A stretch of 64,000 nucleotides of DNA from Massilia sp. KIM (GTDB lineage Bacteria > Pseudomonadota > Gammaproteobacteria > Burkholderiales > Burkholderiaceae_D), in the NCBI RefSeq assembly GCF_002007115.1, contig NZ_MVAD01000001.1, positions 1,178,001 to 1,242,000 of the forward strand. Reading direction: 5' to 3'. The translations under genes were made by a program, and so were the position numbers. Shown piece after piece: positions 1-8,970 of the stretch. The stretch's first letter is position 1; each line of letters begins with the position of its first letter. The notes under the pieces are model-generated. The model had not been told where the DNA came from. It worked only from the letters and a program-made list of their open reading frames with translations, and ran no database searches.

Positions 1-1
1 G

Positions 2-436
2 CGCAGCGAGCGCACCACCCTGGGCCAGGAATTCGCGGCCATGGAAGCCTACCTCGGCCTGATGCAGGTGCGCATGGGCGAGCGCCTGTCCTTCCACCTC
101 GAGCTGCCGGAGGCGCTGCGCAAGGCCGGCATGCCGCCGATGCTGCTCCAGCCCCTGGTGGAAAACGCCATCATCCACGGGCTGGAACCGAAGATCGAAG
201 GCGGCGAGGTGCGCATCGTGGCCGAGGCGCGCGACGGCCTGCTCGAGATCTGCGTGCGCGACACCGGCCTGGGACTGCGTGACGCCCCGGCCAGCCGCGG
301 CGGCGGCGTCGGCGTGTCCACCACCCGCGAGCGCCTGCGCGCCATCTACGGCGAAGCCGCCGGCGTGGTACTGGCTCCGGCCCAGCCCTCGGGCGCGATC
401 GTACGACTGACCTTACCATTGGAGACCACGGCATGA
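2..436 (+). CDS. LytS-type sensor histidine kinase, C-terminal part (5' end outside window)
   Basis: This is the C-terminal end of a sensor kinase of the His_kinase/LytS family, which passes phosphate to a LytTR-type regulator. The frame is open from the first bases of the window, so the start and the sensor region lie upstream. The visible part has the end of the His_kinase domain (ending EAYLGLMQVRMGERL) and an HATPase_c domain with N-box LVENAIIHGL, a G1 motif DTGLGL and a glycine-rich G2 stretch before STTRERL. The stop overlaps the start of the response regulator gene by four bases (ATGA), so the two are translationally coupled partners. The signal sensed cannot be judged from this fragment. 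Confidence 0.9.
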   Translation, partial: RSERTTLGQEFAAMEAYLGLMQVRMGERLSFHLELPEALRKAGMPPMLLQPLVENAIIHGLEPKIEGGEVRIVAEARDGLLEICVRDTGLGLRDAPASRGGGVGVSTTRERLRAIYGEAAGVVLAPAQPSGAIVRLTLPLETTA

Positions 437-1230
437 CCCGAGCACTGATTGCGGAAGACGAACCGATCCTGGCGGCCGTCCTGGCCAAGACCCTGCAGCG
501 CCTCTGGCCCGGGCTGGAGATCGTGGCCACCGCGCCCAACGGGGTGGCGGCGGTCGAGCAGGCCCTGGCCCTGCGCCCCGAGGTGCTGTTCTTCGACATC
601 CGCATGCCGGGCTTGAGCGGGCTGGAGGCGGCCGAGGAGCTGGCCGAACGCTGGGAGGGGCCGGAGCCTTTCCCGCAGGTGGTGTTCGTCACCGCCTACG
701 ACGACTACGCGGTGCAGGCCTTCGAGCGCGCCGCCGCCGACTACGTGCTCAAGCCGGTCAGCGAGGAGCGCCTGGCGCGCACGGTCGACAGGCTGCGCGC
801 GCGGCTAGCGTCGCCGGCGCCCGAGGTCGCCACCGCCGGGGAAGGCGCGCTGTCGCAGCTGGTGAGCCAGTTGCAGGCGCTGCTGCCGCAGGGCGGCTCG
901 CCCGAGCGCCTCACCACCATCCGCGCGGCGGTGGGCAATATGGTGCGCATGATTCCCGTGTCCGAGGTGGTGCTGTTCCAGGCGGTCGACAAGTACGTCA
1001 ACGTGGCCACGGCCGACAGCGAGGCCCTGATCCGCCTGCCCCTGAAGGACCTGCTGCCCCAGCTCGACCCGCAGGAGTTCCAGCAGATCAACCGGGGGAC
1101 GGTGGTCAACATGCGCTGCGTGGCCAGCGCCACGCGCGACACCATGGGCAAGACGGTCCTGCACCTGCGCAACCGGCCCGAGAAGCCGCGCGTGAGCCCG
1201 GTCTATGCCCACCTGTTCCGGCAGATGTAG
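433..1230 (+). CDS. LytTR-family response regulator (LytR/AlgR type)
   Basis: A 265-residue DNA-binding response regulator that is the cognate partner of the kinase just upstream. Residues 1-120 are a receiver with acidic pocket E8/D9, phosphoacceptor D55 (FFDIRMPG), T87 and K107. Residues about 160-265 are a LytTR domain, with the typical strand VVLFQAVDKYVNV and the segment FQQINRGTVVNM. A linker rich in Ala, Gln and Leu joins them. The gene starts inside the kinase stop codon. LytTR regulators usually bind direct repeats in front of target genes; no target is evident in the window. It converges with the GGDEF-EAL gene across a six-base gap. Confidence 0.93.
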   Translation: MTRALIAEDEPILAAVLAKTLQRLWPGLEIVATAPNGVAAVEQALALRPEVLFFDIRMPGLSGLEAAEELAERWEGPEPFPQVVFVTAYDDYAVQAFERAAADYVLKPVSEERLARTVDRLRARLASPAPEVATAGEGALSQLVSQLQALLPQGGSPERLTTIRAAVGNMVRMIPVSEVVLFQAVDKYVNVATADSEALIRLPLKDLLPQLDPQEFQQINRGTVVNMRCVASATRDTMGKTVLHLRNRPEKPRVSPVYAHLFRQM

Positions 1231-1236
1231 CCGCGC

Positions 1237-3360
1237 CTAGGACGCGCCCCCGCCCCCATAGCGGCGCTCGAATTCGGCGACCGGGACCGGACGCCCGAGC
1301 AGGTAGCCCTGCAGGCCGTCGCAGCCGCAGGCCTCGAGGTAGCGCCGCTGGGCGTCCAGTTCCACGCCCTCGGCCACGGTTTCCAGCCCCAGCTTGCGCG
1401 CCAGGGCGACGATGGCCTCGACGATGGTGGCTGCGCCGGGGTCCTCGTGGGCCTCGTGCACGAAGGAGCGGTCGATCTTGAGGGTCGCGAGCGGCAGGCG
1501 GCGCAGATAGGCCAGCGAGGAATAGCCGGTGCCGAAGTCGTCCAGCGCGAAGCGCACGCCGAGCGCGCGCAGGCGCTCCATGCGTTCGGTCACTTCCGGC
1601 AGGTTTTCGGCGAACACGCTCTCGGTGATCTCGAGCACCAGCAGGTGGGCGGGAGCGCCGCTGGCCGCGAGGGCGGCGCCCACGCTTTCCGGAAAGCCGG
1701 GCTCGCGCAACTGGTGCACGCTCACGTTGATCGCGAGCTTGAGCCGGGCCAGGCGCGGATCGTGGCGCCAGCGCGCCAGCAGACCGCAGCCCTGTTCCAG
1801 CACGTGGCGCCCGAGCGCGCCGATCAGCCCGGAGGACTCGGCCAGGCCGATGAATTCCCCCGGCGGCACCAGGCCCAGGGGACCGCGGTCCCAGCGCACC
1901 AGGGCCTCGGCGCCGACCAGGCTGCCGTCGCGCGCGAACTGGGGCTGGCAATGCAGCACGAACTCGCTGCCGCCCAGCGCCCCGCGCAGCGCCGCCTCCA
2001 GCGCCATCTGGCGGTCGGCCGCCGCCTGCATCCCAGGCTCGAAGAAGCGCACGGTGTTGCGGCCCTCGGCCTTGGCGCGGTACATGGCCAGGTCGGCCTG
2101 CTTGAGCAGGGTTTCGAGGGCGACCGGCTCGCCGTCGAACATGGCGATCCCGATGCTCGGGGTACTGGTGGCGAGGTGTCCGCCGAGCTGGTAGGGCTGG
2201 CACAAGCCGGCCAGGATCTTGGACGCGACCCGTCGCGCCTCGGCTGCGGCTTCGTCGGGGCAGGGGTCGAGCGCGTCGAGGATGACCACGAACTCGTCGC
2301 CGCCCAGGCGCGACAGCAGGTCGCTGCCGCGCAGGACGGCGCGCAGGCGCTGGGCCACGTGGCGCAGCAGTTCGTCGCCGACGTCGTGGCCCAGGGTGTC
2401 GTTGAGCAGCTTGAAGTTGTCGAGGTCGATGAACAGCAGGGCCGCGTAATGCTGTTGGCGCCGGGCCCGCGCCACCGTGCAGCCGAGCTGCTCGATCACC
2501 TGGCGGCGGTTCGGCAGTCCGGTGAGCGGATCGAAATTGGCCAGCTCGTGGATGCGCTGCTCGGCGCGCTTGCGCTCGGTGAGATCGGTGTTGGTGCCGG
2601 ACAGGCGCAGCGCCGCGCCGCCGGCGTCGCGCAGCACGAAGCCGCGCGCCAGGATCGGGACGTAGTGGCCCTGCTTGTGGCACAGCCGCAGCTCGAAGCT
2701 GAAGCTCTCGGGGCCATCGGCCATCAGCCCGGCGAGGACGGCATGTACCCTGTCGAGGTCGTCGGGGTGGGTCAGGTCGACCCAGGTGTCGGGGTTGCTC
2801 GGCAGTTCGTCGGGCGTGTAGCCCAGCATCTCCCACCAGCGATCGGAATAATAGACCTCGTCGTTACGCAGATCCCAGTCCCAGATGGCGTCGGTGGAGC
2901 CGCGCAGGGCCAGGCGCAGGCGCTCTTCCGATTTCTGGGCGGTCGACTGCGCATGCTTGAGGGCGGTGCAGTCGGTGAAGCAGACCACGACCTGGGCCAG
3001 CGCGCCATCCGGCCCCCGCTCCGGATAGGCATTGCAGAGCACCCAGCGGACATGGCCCGGCGGCGGCCGTTGCAGGCCCACCACGAGGTGCGACACCGCT
3101 TCGCCGCTGCGCAATACCCGGTTGACCGGAAACTCGTCGGCCCGCATCGGCGTGTTGTCGTCATGCAGGAAAGACCAGGCCGCGGTATCGGAGCGCATCC
3201 CGACCAGCTCGCCCTCATCCCGGCCCAGCAGGCGACAGGCGAGCGCGTTGGCCGACAGGATGCGTCCATCGGCGTCGTGCACGACGACGCCCGCCGGGAG
3301 ATGCTGGAGCAGCTCGTCCAGGCGCCGTTGGGGATCGGGCGTCGAGCGGGGCGTCATCAT
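1237..3360 (-). CDS. PAS-PAS-GGDEF-EAL cyclic-di-GMP signalling protein
   Basis: A 707-residue, apparently soluble protein that should make and/or break cyclic di-GMP. Order: PAS at about 12-130, PAS/PAC at about 140-270 (WDWDLRNDEVYYSDRWWEML, ending in the PAC-type DLTERKRAEQ), GGDEF from about 280 with intact GGDEF (SRLGGDEFVVIL), and EAL from about 450 with intact EALVRW and DDFGTGYSSLAYL. Both catalytic signatures are complete, so it could be bifunctional. There is no transmembrane segment, so the PAS domains probably sense a cytoplasmic or redox cue. It is transcribed alone, convergent with the LytTR regulator. Confidence 0.93.
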   Translation of the reverse strand: MMTPRSTPDPQRRLDELLQHLPAGVVVHDADGRILSANALACRLLGRDEGELVGMRSDTAAWSFLHDDNTPMRADEFPVNRVLRSGEAVSHLVVGLQRPPPGHVRWVLCNAYPERGPDGALAQVVVCFTDCTALKHAQSTAQKSEERLRLALRGSTDAIWDWDLRNDEVYYSDRWWEMLGYTPDELPSNPDTWVDLTHPDDLDRVHAVLAGLMADGPESFSFELRLCHKQGHYVPILARGFVLRDAGGAALRLSGTNTDLTERKRAEQRIHELANFDPLTGLPNRRQVIEQLGCTVARARRQQHYAALLFIDLDNFKLLNDTLGHDVGDELLRHVAQRLRAVLRGSDLLSRLGGDEFVVILDALDPCPDEAAAEARRVASKILAGLCQPYQLGGHLATSTPSIGIAMFDGEPVALETLLKQADLAMYRAKAEGRNTVRFFEPGMQAAADRQMALEAALRGALGGSEFVLHCQPQFARDGSLVGAEALVRWDRGPLGLVPPGEFIGLAESSGLIGALGRHVLEQGCGLLARWRHDPRLARLKLAINVSVHQLREPGFPESVGAALAASGAPAHLLVLEITESVFAENLPEVTERMERLRALGVRFALDDFGTGYSSLAYLRRLPLATLKIDRSFVHEAHEDPGAATIVEAIVALARKLGLETVAEGVELDAQRRYLEACGCDGLQGYLLGRPVPVAEFERRYGGGGAS

Positions 3361-3465
3361 GGTTCGTCAGGTCAACTAGTTACGCCTGGGAGCATACTAA
3401 CAGTTGCCCTGAACCATGGGCGCGAGCTTGAAACGGGCGCGGCCATGCCTGGCCGCGAGGCGCGC

Positions 3466-4179
3466 TCAGGCGGCCAGGGCGAGGGGGCGGGGCGCCACGA
3501 TGGCCCGCTGCCAGCTCTCGAACATGGCTTCGAAGAGGTCGAAGAGTTCGTGCACCAGGCCGGCCGCGGTGGCGACCTCGCCGGCGCGCGGCACGTAGTT
3601 GAGCAGGGGCGGCGGGGGCGGCGCCGGGATCCGCGCCTGGCCTGGCCAGCCGCGTGCGGGCGCCTGCGTCAGCCCGAGCGAGCGCAGGCCCTCGTCCAGG
3701 CCCAGCTCGCGCACCGTGCGGCCCAGCGATTCGTTGAAGCAGCCGAGCATCGCGTCCATCGCATCCAGCACGGCCATGCGCAGATAGGGTGTCTGGTGGG
3801 TCCGGGCCAGGAAGGCCGCGTGGCGGACCAGGTCGCGGGTGCCCCGGTGCACGCGCGCCCAATGGGCGGCGGCGTGCTCGCAGGACGGGGCCAGCAGGCG
3901 CCGCGCATGGTCGATGCGCGCCAGGTCCTCCATGTAGCACAGGCCCAGCACGTGGGCGGTCTTGCAGCGCGCGTGCACCTTGCGCTGCAAGGCGCTGCGG
4001 TCGAACTCGTCCTGCAGGGCGGCCAGCACCTCGCGCGAACCCAGGGCGAAGCACAGCATGGCCGGCACGACGGCAAGGCGGACCGGCGGATCGCCGGCCG
4101 GGTTGGCGATCGTGGTGCAGAGGGCGGACTGGCGCAGGCGCGCCTGGCGGCGGGCGATGACGTGGTCGAGCAATTCCAT
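3466..4179 (-). CDS. Hypothetical protein, 237 residues
   Basis: I do not recognise this family. The product is mainly helical, without a signal peptide or membrane segment, and has a Pro-rich patch (IPAPPPPPLLNYVPR) at about 185-200. The middle (LARTHQTPYLRMAVLDAMDAML) reads like a helical bundle with spaced His residues, but no known catalytic motif can be assigned. I chose the start at 4179 (MELLDHVIARRQ) because the frame upstream runs into the promoter and body of the divergent DUF455 gene. A GC-rich inverted repeat (3439-3456) just past the stop could be a weak terminator. Codon use matches the neighbours, so it is probably a real gene. Confidence 0.6.
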   Translation of the reverse strand: MELLDHVIARRQARLRQSALCTTIANPAGDPPVRLAVVPAMLCFALGSREVLAALQDEFDRSALQRKVHARCKTAHVLGLCYMEDLARIDHARRLLAPSCEHAAAHWARVHRGTRDLVRHAAFLARTHQTPYLRMAVLDAMDAMLGCFNESLGRTVRELGLDEGLRSLGLTQAPARGWPGQARIPAPPPPPLLNYVPRAGEVATAAGLVHELFDLFEAMFESWQRAIVAPRPLALAA

Positions 4180-4390
4180 GGCGTCCCAAAAACGTGGTGG
4201 CAGGCGTCGGTGGACGGATTCGCCAGCCGGCCCGGCGCTGTGCGTGTGCGCAGTGCAGAGGCAGGCGGGCAGCTTGCAGTCTAGGCAGGGCGGCCGGACA
4301 TGTCTCCCCCCACCGGCGGGGGGATCGCCGGCCCTCGCGGCGGCGGCCCGGCTTTGGTAAACTCCATGCTTTTCCAGCCTGGACCCAGCC

Positions 4391-5191
4391 ATGGAGCGAC
4401 CCACCGAGCTGCGCGCGGCCGCACTGCAGGCCCTGCTCGACCCTGACCCCGCCACCAAGACCGCCGCCGTCGCGGCCATGGCCGACGCCTGCCGCGCCGG
4501 CGCCTTCGCGCTCGACGCCGACGCCCCGATGACGTCGCAGGGGGCGATTCCGGGCCGCCCGGCACGCCCCGAGCTGGTGCCGCCGCGCCTGGTCGGACGG
4601 CGTTCGATGGCCAGCACCGAAGGGCGCGCGATGCTGATCCACGCCCTGGCCCACATCGAGTTCAACGCCATCAACCTGGCGCTGGACGCGCTGTGGCGCT
4701 TTCCCGGCATGCCGCGCGCCTATTACCTGGATTGGCTGCGCGTGGCGCACGAGGAGGCGATCCATTTCGGCATGCTGTCGGCCCACCTGGCCACCCTTGG
4801 CCATGCCTATGGCGACTTCCCCGGCCACGACAGCCTGTGGGAGATGGTCGAGAAGACCCGCGCCGACGTGCTGGCGCGCATGGCCCTGGTGCCGCGCACG
4901 CTGGAGGCGCGCGGGCTGGACGCGATCCCGCCGCTGCGCGCCAAGCTGGCCCAGGCCGGCGACCATGCGGCGGCCGCCATCCTCGACCGCCTGCTGGCCG
5001 ACGAAGTGGGGCACGTCGAGATCGGCAACCGCTGGTACCTGCACCTGTGCGCCGGGCGCGGGCTGGACCCGGCGCCGACCTACGACGAACTGACCGTGCG
5101 CTATGGGGCGCCGGTGCTCAAGGGGCCGTTCAACGTCGAGGCGCGCCGCCAGGCCGGCTTCAGCGAAGCCGAGCTGCAGCGCTACGCCTGA
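4391..5191 (+). CDS. DUF455 ferritin-like domain protein
   Basis: A 266-residue member of the DUF455 family, which has a ferritin-like four-helix fold and is distantly related to the di-iron protein MiaE. Candidate metal ligands sit in HIEFNAINLALDA (about 88-100), HEEAIHFGML (about 120-130) and DEVGHVEIGNRWYL (about 200-213), the usual E/EXXH layout. The function of the family is not established. The stop overlaps the start of polB as TGATG, so the two genes are translationally coupled; this suggests, without proving, a link to DNA repair or iron/oxidative stress. A C6/G6 hairpin lies upstream at about 4306-4323. Confidence 0.85.
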   Translation: MERPTELRAAALQALLDPDPATKTAAVAAMADACRAGAFALDADAPMTSQGAIPGRPARPELVPPRLVGRRSMASTEGRAMLIHALAHIEFNAINLALDALWRFPGMPRAYYLDWLRVAHEEAIHFGMLSAHLATLGHAYGDFPGHDSLWEMVEKTRADVLARMALVPRTLEARGLDAIPPLRAKLAQAGDHAAAAILDRLLADEVGHVEIGNRWYLHLCAGRGLDPAPTYDELTVRYGAPVLKGPFNVEARRQAGFSEAELQRYA

Positions 5192-7575
5192 TGGACGCTG
5201 CCGGCGCCCCGCAGCGGGGCTTCCTCCTGACGCGCCACTGGCGCGACACCGACGCCGGCTGCGAGGTCGAGTTCTGGCTCGCCACCGAGGCCGGGCCGCG
5301 CCGGGTGCGCCTGGCGCCGGCCATGCCGGTGGCCTTCGTGGCGGCCGAGCTGCGCGCTACGGTCGAGCAGTTGCTGGAGCGCGAGAAGGGCTGGGAGCTG
5401 CGCGAGCTCGCCCTGTGCGACTTCCGCCACCGGCAGGTGCTGGGCCTGTACTGCCGCCACTACCGCCAGCTGCTGCGCATCGAGAAGCGCCTGCGCCAGC
5501 ACGGCGTGGCGCTGTACGAAGCCGACGTGCGCCCGCCCGAGCGCTACCTGATGGAACGCTTCATCACCGCGCCGGTGGTCTTCGCCGGCACGCCGGCGGG
5601 CGACGGCCGCCTGCTGCTGGACGGGCAGCTCAAGCCCGACCCCGACTACCGCCCGCGCATCTCCACCGTCTCGCTCGACATCGAGACCACCTTCCAGGGC
5701 GAGCTGTATTCGATCGCGCTGGAGGGCTGCGGGCAGCGCCAGGTCTACATGCTGGGCCCGCCCAACGGCGACCCGGCGCTGTGCGCCGACCTCGGCATCG
5801 ATCTGGAATACTGCGCCACCCGGGTCGAGCTGCTCGACCGGCTGGAAGCCTGGTTCGAGCGCCACGACCCGGACGCCATCATCGGCTGGAACGTGGTCCA
5901 GTTCGACCTGCGCGTGCTGCAGCAGCATGCGGAGCGCTTCAAGCGCCCGCTGCGCCTCGGGCGCGACGGCGGCGCGCTCGAATGGCGCGAGGACCGCGGC
6001 GGCCAGGAGCACTACTTCGTCGGCATTCCCGGGCGCCTGGTCATCGACGGCATCGAGGCCCTGCGCTCGGCCACCTGGAGCTTCCCGTCCTTCAGCCTGG
6101 AAAGCGTGTCCCAGACCCTGCTGGGCGAGGGAAAGGCGATCGAGAATCCGCACGACCGGATGGCCGAGATCGACCGCATGTTCGCCCAGGACAAGCCGCT
6201 GCTGGCGCGCTATAACCTGAAGGACTGCGAGCTGGTCACCCGCATCTTCGACAAGACCGGCCTGATGGCCTTCCTGCTCGAACGGGCCAGCGTGACCGGA
6301 CTGGCGGCCGACCGCAGCGGCGGTTCGGTGGCCGCCTTCGAGCACCTGTACATGCCGGTCATGCACCGCCAGGGCCGGGTCGCGCCCAACATCGGCGACG
6401 TGCCCGGCGCGGACAGCCCGGGCGGCTTCGTGATGGATTCGCGCTCCGGCCTGTACGACTCGGTCCTGGTGCTCGACTACAAGAGCCTCTACCCCTCGAT
6501 CATCCGCACCTTCCTGATAGACCCGGTGGGCCTTGTCGAAGGCCTGCGCGAGCCCGAGGAAGCGACCGTGCCGGGCTTTCGCGGCGCGCGCTTCTCGCGC
6601 ACCAGGCATTGCCTGCCCGGGATCGTGACCCGCATCTGGGCCGGACGCGAGGCCGCCAAGCGCGAGCGCAACGCGCCCCTGTCGCAGGCGCTCAAGATCA
6701 TCATGAACGCCTTCTACGGGGTGCTGGGCACCACCGGCTGCCGCTTCTTCGATCCGCGCCTGGCGTCCTCGATCACCATGCGCGGCCACGAGATCATGCA
6801 CCGCACCCGCGAACTGATCGAGGAGCAGGGCTACCAGGTGATCTACGGCGACACCGATTCGACCTTCGTCTGGCTCGGGCGCGCCCACGCGGACGCCGAG
6901 GCCGAGCGCATCGGGCGCGCCCTGGTCGACCACGTCAACGGCTGGTGGCGCAGCCACCTGAAAGAGGAGCTGGGGCTGGACAGCGCGCTGGAGCTGGAGT
7001 ACGACGTGCACTTCCGGCGCTTCCTGATGCCGACCGTGCGCGGCTCGGAGGAGGGCAGCAAGAAGCGCTACGCCGGGCTGGCCGGCACCGCGGACGGCGG
7101 CGAGGAGATGGTCTACAAGGGACTGGAGACGGTGCGCACCGACTGGACGCCGCTGGCGCAGCAGTTCCAGCAGGGGCTCTACGAGCGCATCTTCAAGGGC
7201 CAGCCCTATGCCGCCTGGCTGCAGGACTACGTGGCCGCCACCCTGCGCGGCGATCACGACGCGCTGCTGGTCTACCGCAAGCGCCTGCGCCGTCCGCTCG
7301 AGGACTACCAGCGCAACGTGCCGCCCCACGTGCGGGCGGCGCGCATGGCGGACGAGCATTTCGAGCGCCAGGGGCGGCCGCCGATCTACCGCAGGGGCGG
7401 CTGGATACGCTACGTGATGACGACCAACGGCCCGGAACCGCTCGAGACCCTGCACTCGCCGATCGACTACGAGCACTACCTGAGCCGGCAGCTGGAGCCG
7501 GTGGCGGACGCCATCCTGCCTTTCCTGGGCGAGCGCTTCGACCGCCTGACCAGCCGCCAGGGCGCCTTGTTCTAG
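5191..7575 (+). CDS. polB: DNA polymerase II (family B)
   Basis: A 794-residue B-family DNA polymerase, close to the 783 residues of E. coli Pol II, expected to act in replication restart and translesion synthesis. The exonuclease has Exo I SLDIETT (D163, E165), Exo II IIGWNVVQFDL and Exo III YNLKDCELV. The polymerase has motif A LDYKSLYPSII (D429), motif B KIIMNAFYGVLG and motif C IYGDTDSTF (D554, D556). All catalytic acids are present, so both activities should be intact. I set the start at the ATG overlapping the DUF455 stop because the sequence before it in this frame is antisense-like and lies inside DUF455. No LexA-type box is obvious before the pair. Confidence 0.95.
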   Translation: MDAAGAPQRGFLLTRHWRDTDAGCEVEFWLATEAGPRRVRLAPAMPVAFVAAELRATVEQLLEREKGWELRELALCDFRHRQVLGLYCRHYRQLLRIEKRLRQHGVALYEADVRPPERYLMERFITAPVVFAGTPAGDGRLLLDGQLKPDPDYRPRISTVSLDIETTFQGELYSIALEGCGQRQVYMLGPPNGDPALCADLGIDLEYCATRVELLDRLEAWFERHDPDAIIGWNVVQFDLRVLQQHAERFKRPLRLGRDGGALEWREDRGGQEHYFVGIPGRLVIDGIEALRSATWSFPSFSLESVSQTLLGEGKAIENPHDRMAEIDRMFAQDKPLLARYNLKDCELVTRIFDKTGLMAFLLERASVTGLAADRSGGSVAAFEHLYMPVMHRQGRVAPNIGDVPGADSPGGFVMDSRSGLYDSVLVLDYKSLYPSIIRTFLIDPVGLVEGLREPEEATVPGFRGARFSRTRHCLPGIVTRIWAGREAAKRERNAPLSQALKIIMNAFYGVLGTTGCRFFDPRLASSITMRGHEIMHRTRELIEEQGYQVIYGDTDSTFVWLGRAHADAEAERIGRALVDHVNGWWRSHLKEELGLDSALELEYDVHFRRFLMPTVRGSEEGSKKRYAGLAGTADGGEEMVYKGLETVRTDWTPLAQQFQQGLYERIFKGQPYAAWLQDYVAATLRGDHDALLVYRKRLRRPLEDYQRNVPPHVRAARMADEHFERQGRPPIYRRGGWIRYVMTTNGPEPLETLHSPIDYEHYLSRQLEPVADAILPFLGERFDRLTSRQGALF

Positions 7576-8768
7576 TCCGCTCCCGGGAGCTCCGGCGCGC
7601 CCGTGGCGGCCCAGGCCTGGCGCACGCTGCGCCGCGGCGCCGCGATACTGCGCCGCATCAGCCAGCGCGTGCCGGGCAGGTGCAGCGCCCCGGCGAACAG
7701 CAGGTCGCGCCACAGGCCGCGCCCATCGCGCTGGAAGCAGGGCGTCAGCGCCCGGCTCAGGGCCTGGTAGGCGCGCACGGCGCCCAGCCGGCTCTTCGAA
7801 TACGCGAGCGCTCCCCGTTCCGGTCCGGCCTGGCCGACCCGGGCGGCGAGGGCCAGCGCATCCTGCACCGCCAGGGTCGTGCCCAGGCCCAGTTGCGGGC
7901 TCATGGCATGGCCGGCGTCGCCGACGATGCAGACCCGGCCCTGGGCCAGAGTGCGTGGCCGCGCGTGGCAATACGCCGCGAAGGCGAACTGATCATGCCC
8001 GTGGATGCGCCGCACGACCGGCTCGGCCTCGGGCCACAGGGCGAGCAGTTCGCGCCGGAAGTCGGCGATGGGGGTATCCAGCCAGGCCTGGTGGCGGTCG
8101 CGGCGCAGGCTCCAGAACAGGGACACGCGCAGGCGTCCATCGATGCGCTCGGTCGGCATGATGCCGAACATGCGCTCGGTGCCGCCATAGCGCTGGGCCA
8201 GCACCTCGGGCTGGGGCCAGTCGTCGAGGTCGATCAGCGACCACAGCGCGCCCCAGCGGTAGGGCGTCGCGCGCACCGCCAGGCCGCTGGCCGCGGGCAG
8301 CAGCGAGCTGGCGCCGTTGGCGATCACCGCGAGGTCGTAGTGGTGGGCGACGCCGCCCGCGACCACCACGCCGTGCCGGCCCTGCCCGGCGACCGTTTCC
8401 ACCTCGGCCCCGAAGCGCAGGCGCACGCCGAGCCGCTCGCACTCGCGCAGCAGCACACCGCCCAGGGCCGCGCGGCTGACGGCGCGCGCCTCCAGGGCGT
8501 CGTAGGCGATGTCGACCAGGGGCCAGCCGCGCTCGCAATGGCCGATCAGGCGCCGGACCGGCACGCTGGCCTGTTCGAAGGCCGGGCCCACGCCCAGGTC
8601 TCCGAACGCGGCCACGCCCTGCGGCTGGATGAGCACCCCGGCGCCCAGGGTGGACAGGGCAGGGTGCTTTTCGAATACCTCGACCTCGTGTCCGGCGCGG
8701 GCGAAGGCGATCGCGCTCGCGAGGCCCGCAGTGCCGGCGCCGACGATGCCGATGCGGTAGGCTGACAT
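7572..8768 (-). CDS. FAD-dependent monooxygenase (UbiH/salicylate hydroxylase class)
   Basis: A 398-residue single-component flavoprotein of the FAD_binding_3 class. The N-terminal dinucleotide fold is IGIVGAGTAGLASAIAFARAG (shown in part: GAGTAG), with ribose-binding E at about residue 33 (EVFEKHPAL). The second FAD signature is GDAGHAMSPQLGLG near residue 290. Such enzymes hydroxylate aromatic or polycyclic substrates with NAD(P)H and oxygen; the substrate cannot be read from the sequence. The stop overlaps the polB stop by four bases in convergent orientation. The gene is divergent from cheV across about 200 bases of AT-richer sequence. Confidence 0.85.
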   Translation of the reverse strand: MSAYRIGIVGAGTAGLASAIAFARAGHEVEVFEKHPALSTLGAGVLIQPQGVAAFGDLGVGPAFEQASVPVRRLIGHCERGWPLVDIAYDALEARAVSRAALGGVLLRECERLGVRLRFGAEVETVAGQGRHGVVVAGGVAHHYDLAVIANGASSLLPAASGLAVRATPYRWGALWSLIDLDDWPQPEVLAQRYGGTERMFGIMPTERIDGRLRVSLFWSLRRDRHQAWLDTPIADFRRELLALWPEAEPVVRRIHGHDQFAFAAYCHARPRTLAQGRVCIVGDAGHAMSPQLGLGTTLAVQDALALAARVGQAGPERGALAYSKSRLGAVRAYQALSRALTPCFQRDGRGLWRDLLFAGALHLPGTRWLMRRSIAAPRRSVRQAWAATGAPELPGAD

Positions 8769-8904
8769 GGACTTCCCTTCTTGTAGATATCCTTAGGGCA
8801 ACAGTATATGCCCCCTTGCCCTTGCGGCTTATGCAATGTTTTGTAAGATTCCGTGGTTTTTTGGGAACGCTTACCGGTCGGATTGCACGGAATTTGATGG
8901 CGTA

Positions 8905-8935
8905 TTGACCCAAGCTCTCGACCTCCCTCTAGAAT
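8905..8935 (+). promoter_or_regulatory. Candidate sigma-70 promoter for cheV
   Basis: TTGACC (8905-8910) and TAGAAT (8930-8935) resemble -35 and -10 boxes, 36 bases before the cheV start. The 19-base spacer is longer than the ideal 17, so this is a tentative assignment. Confidence 0.35.
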
Positions 8936-8970
8936 GGTTTCCGCACGGCATTACTACTCCAGGAATCCAC

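Noticed and set aside
3439..3456. Terminator after the 237-residue hypothetical gene
   Set aside because: The stem is six pairs and is followed by only three T bases after several GC bases, so I left it as a remark.
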